A stretch of 64,000 nt of DNA, taken from assembly GCA_963790545.1 (NCBI GenBank), contig CAWBPA010000020.1:62001-126000 (forward strand). The letters run 5' to 3'. Below, piece after piece: positions 53,721 to 61,127 of the stretch. A model generated the notes under the pieces. That model saw only the letters and a list, made by a program, of their open reading frames with translations. It was not told the origin of the DNA and did not search any database. Position 1 is the stretch's first letter. The number at the start of each line of letters is the position of its first letter. Source of the DNA: DATBJG01 sp963790545 (lineage in GTDB: Bacteria; Acidobacteriota; Vicinamibacteria; Vicinamibacterales; JAMQPK01). The translations under genes and the position numbers were made by a program.

Positions 53721-54294
53721 ATTTCGAAGTGAAGAGGAAATGCCCGCGCCGATTCTGCCCCCAGCAGCTCTCGGTGGCTTCGCGGCAGAACGGCTGTTCT
53801 TTCCCTTTGCTGACAGCCAGAACCCGATCGGCGGGGATGCCGAGACTGACGAGGTACTCCTTGACGGCCGTGGCCCGTCGTTCGCCGAGCGCCAGGTTGT
53901 ATTCCGAGCTGCCTCGTTCGTCGCAGTGTCCCTCGACGCTGATTTTGGTGCTGGACCAGCGCCTGAGCCAGTCGACGTTCTTCTGGAGCAATCCACGCGC
54001 CTCATCGCGAATCGTGGCTTCGTTGTAATCGAAGAACACATCTCCGAGCGGCCGTTCCGCATTCAACTCGTCCAGCGTTTTCTTGGCGAAGATCTCATCT
54101 TCGCTGAGCGGCTTCGGCGCGACGGCGGCCGGTGGGGGCGGTGGCGCCGGCGGAGGTGGAGGTGCGGGCTTTGCCGCCGCCGCAGGAGGAGGGGGCGGAG
54201 GAGGCGCAGCCGCGGGAGCTTGCTTCGGACCGCAACCGGCGACGATTCCGAGTAGAGCACACACGCACGTCACCAGCAAGGCACGTCGGAGCAT
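53719..54294 (-). CDS. pal: Peptidoglycan-associated lipoprotein
   Basis: 191 residues from ATG 54294. Lipobox LLGIVAGC with cysteine at about 21, then a Pro/Ala linker of about 45 residues, then an OmpA-like domain: LGDVFFDYNEATIRDEARGLLQKN, ISVEGHCDERGSSEYNLALGERRATAVKEYL and GIPADRVLAVSKGKEQP. Binds peptidoglycan from the outer membrane as part of Tol-Pal. No tol genes are in view. Confidence 0.93.
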   Translation of the reverse strand: MLRRALLVTCVCALLGIVAGCGPKQAPAAAPPPPPPPAAAAKPAPPPPPAPPPPPAAVAPKPLSEDEIFAKKTLDELNAERPLGDVFFDYNEATIRDEARGLLQKNVDWLRRWSSTKISVEGHCDERGSSEYNLALGERRATAVKEYLVSLGIPADRVLAVSKGKEQPFCREATESCWGQNRRGHFLFTSK

Positions 54295-54415
54295 CGACAC
54301 TCTCCTGTTCTTCTCCCGAATGAGTTGGATCACGGTACTTCGTGGCCAGCGTACCAAGGGCCGCAACGGGCTGTCAATGCGACGTTGTGTGTTTTGCTGG
54401 GAAAATCCGCCCGAG

Positions 54416-54421
54416 TAGAAT
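54416..54421 (+). promoter_or_regulatory. -10 box 7 bases before the methyltransferase gene
   Basis: TAGAAT then seven bases to GTG 54429; TTTTGC at 54392 with an 18-base spacer is a weak -35. Confidence 0.45.
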
Positions 54422-54428
54422 CAGCCTC

Positions 54429-55181
54429 GTGGATCGCTTGCTCGAGGCCACGGCCCATGTCGAGCACACACACTTCTGGTACCGTGGATTCAGACGCTTC
54501 GTGCGCCCCTTGGTCGCACAGGCGACTGCCGGCATTTCCCAACCGCGGCTGCTCGATTGCGGATGCGGCACCGGCGCCAACCTTCGACTGCTCCAGGAAT
54601 ACGGCCACGCGATTGGCTTCGATCTGACTCGACGTGGTCTCGAATTTGCCCGGCATCATGGCCATCGCCGGCTTGCACAGGCCACGGTCACGGCCGTCCC
54701 CTTCAAGAGCGGTTGCTTTGACGTGGTCACGTCGTTCGACGTCCTGTACTGTCTGCCGGATGAAGCCGAAACGGCTGCAATTGCCGAAATGCACAGGCTC
54801 TTGAAGCCGGGTGGCGCCTTGATCGTCAACGTCGCCGCCCTCGACATGCTGCGGGGCGATCACTCGATTCTGGGCGGCGAGGTTCGCCGCTACACGACAG
54901 GCCGACTACGGACGACGCTCGAGCGAGGCGGATTCCACATCGTCAGGGCCACCTATACGAACGCGTCACTCTTCCCGCTCGTCGCCGGAGTCCGGATGTG
55001 GCAGCGACTGAGAGGGCTGGCCAAGGACCCGACGTCGGGAGATTTCTTCCGACCGCCCACGATCATCAACGCCGCGTTTTCCGGAGCGCTGGCGGCCGAG
55101 GCGATGGCATTACGGTGGACGAACATGCCAGTCGGCAGCTCGGTGCTCTGTCTGGCTCGAAAAGGTGAATCAGGGGGATGA
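54429..55181 (+). CDS. SAM-dependent methyltransferase
   Basis: 250 residues from GTG 54429 (VDRLLEATAHVEHTHFWYRGFRRFV). Class I Rossmann methylase: motif I LLDCGCGTGANLRLL, AIGFDLTRRGLEFAR, FDVVTSFDVLYCLPDE, MHRLLKPGGALIVNVAA. The His-rich N terminus and the C-terminal region resemble methylases of lipid or glycan gene sets. Substrate unknown. Ends overlap by 12 bases with the convergent membrane gene. Confidence 0.88.
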   Translation: MDRLLEATAHVEHTHFWYRGFRRFVRPLVAQATAGISQPRLLDCGCGTGANLRLLQEYGHAIGFDLTRRGLEFARHHGHRRLAQATVTAVPFKSGCFDVVTSFDVLYCLPDEAETAAIAEMHRLLKPGGALIVNVAALDMLRGDHSILGGEVRRYTTGRLRTTLERGGFHIVRATYTNASLFPLVAGVRMWQRLRGLAKDPTSGDFFRPPTIINAAFSGALAAEAMALRWTNMPVGSSVLCLARKGESGG

Positions 55182-57461
55182 GGCGGATCCCCCCTTCACA
55201 AGGCTAACATTGAAAATCCGAAGCCCGAGCCGTCGTCGATCCGGGCTGCTCGATCGTTCGGCCGGTACGAACGTTTCGGTCGTTTCCACCGTGAGGCGAA
55301 ACTTGGCGGCGCGGAGCGTCTCAACGGGCACACGCGCCGTAATCTCGAAGTCGTCGCTCGGCGAGTGCTCGGCAAGCACCTGCGCGCCAGCCCGCACCAC
55401 AACCTTGGGAGCCCGCGAAAAGTATCGACGCGGCGATTCACCGGCCACGGTCAGGACGAGGTTGTGGCTGGTTTCGTGTACGAGAATGTCGGCGCGGTCG
55501 CTCGTCCAACGCCACCGCAAGCCGGTCGCGGGATTGAACTCCGCTTCCTGCCATCCCGTATCGAATCCCCAGACGACTTCGTCAAGTGGCTGGACGTTGA
55601 ATTGTTCGATGGCAACGCTGGCAAGAGCGCCGGGACTCGCCGGCGTGGCGGCAATCACCAGTGTGGCGTAGCGCTTCTGGTCGGCTGGCGTGATGACCGG
55701 CAAGCGGGTGAGCTTGAGGAAGAACCCCGGAGGCGCGACAATCCGGTCCACCTCACGCCCGTCAACCGTGATGTTGACGAAGGCCGGACTCTGTCCAGCC
55801 GGTGCGAGATTACGACCACCAACCAGGAGCACCGTCGGCTCCGTTTGACCACGCAGATGTGCCTCGATGGGTGCTCGAGCGGGATTGTGGCCGGTCGCCG
55901 ATGCAACCCCTGCCGTCTCCGGTGTGAGGGCCCACCCTTCGGCCACGAACCACCCGGGATCGTCCAGCTCGATCCAGTCGACAGATGTCGGCCGCACGCC
56001 GGACAACAGCATCGCGAGCTCGGGCGGCCACCGGTACGACTGCTTCACGGTGACACTCTTTGGATCGAAAAGCGCGAGATCCGTGCGGAGCGGATCTGCA
56101 AGAAACCAGATCGGGCTCGACCCGTCCTTCCGCAAATGCTTCACGACCTCGAGCCATTCCCGCTTTGGCGGAGAGCTCAATATCCGAAGGCCCTGTGGTT
56201 TCGCCGCCTCAACCCCCCGCGCAAAAACATGGTGCAAACCGACCATTGGCGGATTGGCCGCGTCGGGCGCTCTGGTTTCAATGTCGCGAATCGCTCGAAA
56301 CACCGGACTGGGGCCGGTGGCATAGGCCGAGACCGCCGGCAGGGCAATCAAGGCGGCCCATACCGCGAGCACAGCCGCGCTCACCGGAAACAGTTTTCCC
56401 TTGAACCAGGACAGGCCAAACACCACGGTATAGGCGAAGGCTGGCACGAGCGGCAACGCGTACCTCGTCGTCACGGTCTCCTGGAAGACCAGGTGGAACA
56501 TCGCGTATGGCAGGGCGAGCGTGCCAAGTAACACAGCGCTCCGACGAGCACGCCACAGCAGCAACACAGTCCCGAGCCCGAGGAGTCCCACCATCACGCC
56601 GCCGAGTACGTTCGAGCCCCACGGGAATACCAACGTGTGGACGAGTCCCAGGGCGAGACGTCGCGGCGTTGGATTACGGGCCAGCATATCGACGCCCGAA
56701 AAATCCTCCCCTGCCTGCGATCCCAACGCGCCCAAGTAGGCCGCCGGTCCGCCTGCGGCCACGACCATCGGTACCGCCCACAGGAGGACGCCAATCGTGA
56801 ACGACAGCGATGAGCCGAGAATCGCGCCGGCCGCGTCACGACCAATCCGGTGCATGATCACCAAGAGGAACAACGGCGCGGTCAGATAAATCGTCTGGAC
56901 GCGCACACCCAACGCCAGTGCGGCCACGAAAGCACCGAGGACGATCAATCGGCCCGAGGCCTTGATGCTCACGCGGTCGGTCACGTGCATGCCCTGTTGT
57001 CGCCAGAACGCGGTCGCGAGCAGCGCTTGCGCGAGGAGCGCTATCGCGAGGCCAGGCACGTCGCTCATGGGCCTGACCGCCGTAAACCAGAAGAGCGGAC
57101 AAACCACCGTCAGGAGGGTGGCGAGGAGCGCGCGGGTTGACGTCTCAACTGACGCACCTCCTGCAGACCCTTCAACGGCGCGAAAGAGCTGCACGAGGGC
57201 GCCAATCGCCAAGACACCAAAGATTGGCCCCCAGATGGCCAGCGCGTGAGCGTCGGTCACGCCGAAGAGGAGCGCGAGTTTCCCCAGCGCGACGAAAATT
57301 GGATAACCAGGTGGATGAGGCTGATGAAGGGCGGGGTTGAAATCGTGTAGCGCCAGCGCAAAGTTCTGCGAGTCCACGTCTTCCAGCGCAGGCGCCAGCC
57401 ACGGCACGTGCCCCGCCAGAAAGACCAGCCCGAGCGCAAGGGTCCAGCGCTGAAGCTTCAA
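55170..57461 (-). CDS. Large membrane protein with GT-C-like N-terminal half
   Basis: 763 residues; the start is a TTG at 57461. Ten or more helices fill residues 1-385. Early acidic residues in the first periplasmic loop (EDVDSQNFALALHDFNPALHQPHPPGYPIF) match the DUF2723/PMT-like GT-C group, which uses lipid-linked sugars. Residues about 390-760 form a soluble, probably periplasmic region with beta-rich blocks (AGQSPAFVNITVDGREV, EEVVWGFDTGWQEAEFNP-like DEVVWGFDTGWQEAEF, TSDRADILVHETSHNLVL). Donor and acceptor unknown. Confidence 0.75.
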   Translation of the reverse strand: MKLQRWTLALGLVFLAGHVPWLAPALEDVDSQNFALALHDFNPALHQPHPPGYPIFVALGKLALLFGVTDAHALAIWGPIFGVLAIGALVQLFRAVEGSAGGASVETSTRALLATLLTVVCPLFWFTAVRPMSDVPGLAIALLAQALLATAFWRQQGMHVTDRVSIKASGRLIVLGAFVAALALGVRVQTIYLTAPLFLLVIMHRIGRDAAGAILGSSLSFTIGVLLWAVPMVVAAGGPAAYLGALGSQAGEDFSGVDMLARNPTPRRLALGLVHTLVFPWGSNVLGGVMVGLLGLGTVLLLWRARRSAVLLGTLALPYAMFHLVFQETVTTRYALPLVPAFAYTVVFGLSWFKGKLFPVSAAVLAVWAALIALPAVSAYATGPSPVFRAIRDIETRAPDAANPPMVGLHHVFARGVEAAKPQGLRILSSPPKREWLEVVKHLRKDGSSPIWFLADPLRTDLALFDPKSVTVKQSYRWPPELAMLLSGVRPTSVDWIELDDPGWFVAEGWALTPETAGVASATGHNPARAPIEAHLRGQTEPTVLLVGGRNLAPAGQSPAFVNITVDGREVDRIVAPPGFFLKLTRLPVITPADQKRYATLVIAATPASPGALASVAIEQFNVQPLDEVVWGFDTGWQEAEFNPATGLRWRWTSDRADILVHETSHNLVLTVAGESPRRYFSRAPKVVVRAGAQVLAEHSPSDDFEITARVPVETLRAAKFRLTVETTETFVPAERSSSPDRRRLGLRIFNVSLVKGGSASSP

Positions 57462-57509
57462 TCGATACTCTCTCTCGAACCTTCGCGTCCTCAGCGCTGA
57501 GGATTGTCG

Positions 57510-58445
57510 CTAAATTGGTTGCAGCGGCAGCCCCTCGTTGAGGCTGCCCGAACGATAGCCCTGAAGATCGAGACTGATGTAGTGATACCCGATCGCCTTC
57601 AGCTCTCTGACGAGTCTTCCCCGAATCTCCGGGTCGAGCGCACGAGTCAGTTGATGCTCCGCAAGCTCGAGACGCGCGACCGCATCGTGATGACGCACGC
57701 GACATCCGCGAAACCCGAGGTCATGGAGGACGGCCTCGGCACGCTCGATCATCTCGAGTTTTTCCGGCGTCACCGAGCTGTGATAGGGAATGCGAGAGGA
57801 CAGACACGCCGAAGCCGGTTCGTCCCACACCGGGAGCCCTGCACGACGGCTCAACTCCCGAATCTCGGATTTCGCGAGCCCGGCTTCGTCGAGCGGGCTG
57901 CGCACACCAAACTCTCGAGCGGCTTGCCGGCCGGGTCGATAATCATCGCGGTCATCCGCATTGTTGCCGTCCACTACCGCGTTCACCCCACGGGCAATCG
58001 CGAGACTGCGCAGTTTCGTGAACAACTCGTGTTTACAGTGATAGCAACGATCAACGTTGTTCGCGCGGTACTCGGGTCGGTCGATTTCCGTGGTCTTGAT
58101 GATCTCGTGGTTGAAACGAAACGACTGCGCAAGTCCGAGCGCCGTCTGACGGTGCCGGTCGGGGTAGCTTGGACTGTCAGCGGTTACACAGAGCGCTTCA
58201 CGGCCCAGGACAGCCGTGGCGACGTAGGCGAGATAGGCGCTGTCCACGCCGCCGCTGAAGGCAACGATGACAGATGAGAGCTCGCCGAGGATCCGGCGCA
58301 GCTCGGCCTGCTTCTGATCGAGCGCGGGGTCATCCGCATGGATACGTTCCACAACTGCTTCAATACTTCCGCTCGCTCCACTGGAACTTCGCAAAATTGC
58401 GCAGTGTTCGTCAACCTCAACGGCGGGCCGCCTCACTTCTCCCAT
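57510..58445 (-). CDS. larE: LarE-like ATP-dependent sacrificial sulfur transferase
   Basis: 311 residues from ATG 58445, whose first bases overlap the upstream zinc-ribbon gene. PP-loop ATPase VIVAFSGGVDSAYLAYVA; VTADSPSYP; NNVDRCYHCKHELFTKL; VVDGNNADDRDDYRPGRQAA; and the family signature PASACLSSRIPYHSSVT. LarE adds sulfur to the pyridinium cofactor of lactate racemase. larB, larC and larA are not in the window, so its local role is uncertain. Confidence 0.9.
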   Translation of the reverse strand: MGEVRRPAVEVDEHCAILRSSSGASGSIEAVVERIHADDPALDQKQAELRRILGELSSVIVAFSGGVDSAYLAYVATAVLGREALCVTADSPSYPDRHRQTALGLAQSFRFNHEIIKTTEIDRPEYRANNVDRCYHCKHELFTKLRSLAIARGVNAVVDGNNADDRDDYRPGRQAAREFGVRSPLDEAGLAKSEIRELSRRAGLPVWDEPASACLSSRIPYHSSVTPEKLEMIERAEAVLHDLGFRGCRVRHHDAVARLELAEHQLTRALDPEIRGRLVRELKAIGYHYISLDLQGYRSGSLNEGLPLQPI

Positions 58446-58666
58446 TCCTCGTCCTCGTCGCCGTTCTCTTCATCTTCCTCGTCGTCGTCTTCGTCTTCTT
58501 CTTCGTCTTCATCTTCATCTTCACCGGCGGCATGGTCAAGTTCGACCGGCGAAACACCGACGACTTCGAGATTGGTGCCGCACTCGGGGCAACTAATCAG
58601 ATCCCCCTTGTCGACATCGTACTCGTCGACCTCGATCTCGGCGTCACATTCCGGACAGGTCGCCAT
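58433..58666 (-). CDS. LysW-like zinc ribbon with long acidic tail
   Basis: 77 residues from ATG 58666 with AGGAAGG upstream. Two CPEC pairs (MATCPECDAEIEVDEYDV and LISCPECGTNLEVVGVSPVEL) form a zinc ribbon of the LysW amino-group-carrier type. After AAG the protein is almost only D and E for about 24 residues, ending DEDEEWEK. LysW proteins end in EDWGE, whose last Glu is the attachment point; here the end is EEWEK, so the terminal Glu is absent. Overlaps larE by 13 bases, so they are co-transcribed. Confidence 0.8.
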   Translation of the reverse strand: MATCPECDAEIEVDEYDVDKGDLISCPECGTNLEVVGVSPVELDHAAGEDEDEDEEEDEDDDEEDEENGDEDEEWEK

Positions 58667-58755
58667 ATGCCTTCCTCGGAAGGGCCCCGTGACCGCAACC
58701 TGCTGAGATCATGCGTCTAAGCAGTGCAAACGGCACGGAAAAGATAAGAGTTCGG

Positions 58756-58761
58756 ATTATA
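58756..58761 (-). promoter_or_regulatory. -10 box of the LysW-like/larE pair
   Basis: Minus-strand TATAAT (58761-58756), about 90 bases upstream of the zinc-ribbon ATG. -35 weak. The remaining gap to 58902 holds a CCACGG/CCGTGG hairpin (about 58789-58813) and an AT-poor stretch before the next gene. Confidence 0.5.
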
Positions 58762-58902
58762 GCGAGAACCTGATAAATTCTGCAATGTGGCCACGGCATT
58801 CCGTGTGCCACGTCCGATAATCTTTCAAAGCGGTACGCGAGCGAACACTCGAGAGTTCGCGCGCGAACGCTGAACAAGTCTAAGTTAGGAATCATCTAGA
58901 GG

Positions 58903-59623
58903 ATGGCCACGGCCACTGACGCGACGAAAACGGTCATCGTCGCGGACGATACCGCGTTCGTCCGCGACCGTTTCAAGACCGCACTCGAGCACGCCGGACA
59001 CCGGGCGATCGCCGTCAAGAGCGCGGCGGAGCTGCTTGCGCGAGTCCGTGCAGATTTGGTCCCAGATCGATCTGCTCGTCATCGATCTCCGTCTGCCCCA
59101 TCAGACAGGCGTCGAGCTCGTGCGGAGTGTCCGGAAAATTGACAATGGCCGGCTGACGATTCTCGTCTTCAGCGGCACGATCAGCAGTGCAGAGGAAGTC
59201 CGCGAACTTGCGGCGCTCGGCGTGGCCGGTTACGTCAACGAATACAGTGCCGTTCAGCACATCCTGCCTTCTCTGGCCCCGCATCTGTTTCCCGACAATT
59301 TCAACCGACGTGGCAGTCCTCGCGTGGTGCTGGGAAGTCCCATCAACTACCGGTTCGGCAACACGATTGCCGCGGCCCTCACGCTGAACATCAGCCGCGG
59401 TGGCGTCGCGATTCGAACGACGAGCCCCTTCGACCCGGGCACACGGGTGCGCCTGCGGTTTCGCCTCCCTGGCGCCAAACGGGAGATTGAGGCCGAAGCC
59501 CGGGTTGCCTGGAGCGACCAGCGCGTGGGAATGGGTTTGCAGTTCGACAAGGTCGATCCCGCCAATCAGACGGCCATCGACGAATTCGTCGATGCGCATT
59601 TCTTCACCAACCGGAAAGCCTGA
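58903..59623 (+). CDS. Response-regulator receiver / PilZ protein (frameshifted)
   Basis: From ATG 58903. Receiver domain: VIVADDTAFVRDRFKTALEHAGH with the acidic pair, then in the second frame from about 59050 LLVIDLRLPHQTGVEL with the phospho-Asp, ILVFSGTISS and VAGYVNEYSA (Asn in place of the usual Lys). The C-terminal half is a PilZ-type domain (RRGSPRVVLGSPINYRF, ALTLNISRGGVAIRT, VRLRFRLPGAKREIEAEARVAW) that binds c-di-GMP in other proteins; the RxxxR and NxSxxG elements are present. About 240 residues joined. A possible reader of c-di-GMP made by the GGDEF protein at 7605. Confidence 0.85.
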
Positions 59624-59624
59624 T

Positions 59625-59655
59625 TTAGTTTTCAGTTATCAGTTATCAGTTTTCA
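59625..59655. repeat. Word array (CAGTTATCAGTT)
   Basis: TTTTCAGTTATCAGTTATCAGTTTTCAG-type words (28 bases, split here) right after the PilZ gene stop. Same words as at 39139-39224. Confidence 0.6.
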
Positions 59656-59691
59656 GGCTCGCGGGCCTTTGAGGTCGGCGTGAAACCGGAA

Positions 59692-59718
59692 GTAGCGCGG
59701 ACCCTTCAGGGTCCGCGG
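59692..59718. repeat. REP-like hairpin, GTAGCGC family
   Basis: GTAGCGC, arm GGACCC, loop TTCA, arm GGGTCC, then GCGG. Located between the PilZ and CorC-like genes. Confidence 0.8.
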
Positions 59719-59742
59719 TGTGAAGATCGAACCGGAGGCCCC

Positions 59743-61055
59743 ATGGAATCTGTGGCGCTTGACGTCACGCTCGGCATCATGGCGATCCTCGCGCTGGTAT
59801 TCGCCAACGGTTTCTTCGTTGCCGCCGAGTTTGCCATTGTCACCGTCCGCAAGACGCGGATCGACCAGCTCATTGCCGAGGGCAATCGACTGGCCGTGAC
59901 CGTCCGGCGGGCCGTCGTCGATGCGGACAGCTACATTGCCGCAACGCAGCTTGGCATCACCATGGCCAGCCTGGGTCTCGGCTGGATTGGCGAACCAGCC
60001 CTCGCTGCATTCATCGAGCCGGCGTTCACGTTTCTGCCGGGGTACCTCTCGAGCACTGGCGCCCACACCGTGGCGGTCGTGATTGCCTTTGCCATCATCA
60101 CGGCGCTCGCACATCGTGCTCGGGGAGCTGGCCCCCAAGACCGTCGCGCTCCAGTACGCTGAAAAGACCGCCCTGCTGGTCGTCAAGCCCACGGAACTGT
60201 TCATGAAGGCCTTCTGGCCGTTCATCAGGCTGATGAACGGCATGGGCCGGGCCGTCGTGCGACTGTTTGGACTGAGAGCACCGAGCGGCCATTCGCTCGT
60301 CCATTCTGAGCAGGAGCTGAAGATGCTCGTCACGGCCAGCCAGGAGGCTGGCGTTCTGGAAGAAAAAGAAGAGCAGATGCTCCACCGGGTGTTCGACTTT
60401 GCTGACCAGACGGCCGGCCAGGTGATGGTGCCTCGAACCGAACTGGCAGCACTCCCAATCGACGCCACGGTCCGTGACGCGATCAATCTGATCACCAAGG
60501 ACCGCTATCGCAGCCTGCCCGTCTATCGCAGACGACGTGGGGAACATTGTTGGCCTTGTGGATATGGTCGATTTACTGAAGGCGGCAACTGAAGGACGCT
60601 TCGACGCACCGGTCAGCACCCTGGTTCACGAAGCGCCCACCGTGCCCGAAACCATGACCGCGGATCAAGTGCTCGACGAGCTCCGCAGACGACGGGTGTC
60701 CGAGGCGATTGTCATCGACGAATATGGGAGCACGGCGGGCCTGGTGTCGTTTGAATATCTCATGGACCGTATCGTCGGCGAACCGGAGTCCGGGCGAGGT
60801 GGCCGACGAAAGGTCGTGCTTGCCGATGGGTCGGCCCTCGTAGACGGCCTGGTGCTCGTGACGGACATCAACGAGCAGTTCGGTTTGAAAATTGATGAAG
60901 ACACTTACACGACGCTCGGCGGTTTCGTCGCTGGCCGGATCGGCCGAAAGCCCCGGCTTGGTGACACCATCGACGAAGGCTCGCGAACCTTCACGGTGGA
61001 AGGTCTCGACGGACTGAGAGTGGCGAAGGTCAGAATCTCACGGGCCCACCGATGA
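59743..61055 (+). CDS. CNNM/CBS/CorC-HlyC family membrane protein (frameshifted)
   Basis: Family of magnesium/cobalt transport or hemolysin-type proteins. From ATG 59743: DUF21/CNNM membrane domain (VFANGFFVAAEFAIVTVRKTRIDQL, ADSYIAATQLGITMASLGLGWIGEPA). A frame change near 60115 leads to VLGELAPKTVALQYAEKTAL and the CBS pair (QVMVPRTELAALPIDATVRDAI). A second change near 60530 leads to VGLVDMVDLLKA, EAIVIDEYGSTAGLVSFEYLMDRIVGE and the C-terminal CorC_HlyC domain (DTYTTLGGFVAGRIGRKPRLGD). About 437 residues joined. Transported ion not certain. Confidence 0.9.
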
Positions 61056-61090
61056 GAACAGGCTGCTGAGAAAATCGCAGCCTGATGTTC
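61056..61090. repeat. Hairpin after the CorC-like gene
   Basis: GAACA-GGCTGC ... GCAGCC-TGATGTTC with a 10-base loop (TGAGAAAATC) and a two-base bulge; starts at the base after the stop codon. Possible terminator without U-run, between convergent genes. Confidence 0.6.
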
Positions 61091-61096
61091 GGACAC

Positions 61097-61118
61097 GTCT
61101 GAAGTCAAAAGTCTGAAC
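61097..61118. repeat. AAGTCTGAA words
   Basis: GTCTGAAGTCAAAAGTCTGAAC, two to three units of the 7-bp word found at 33592 and 15080, just before the stop of the convergent P-type ATPase gene. Confidence 0.5.
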
Positions 61119-61127
61119 AGCAACCTG

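Noticed and set aside
55170..57461. Oligosaccharyltransferase
   Set aside because: No WWD-type motif; only GT-C-like topology and an acidic first loop are visible.
58338..58706. Plus-strand frame with a run of about 20 Ser
   Set aside because: It is the complement of the Glu/Asp codons of the LysW-like tail.
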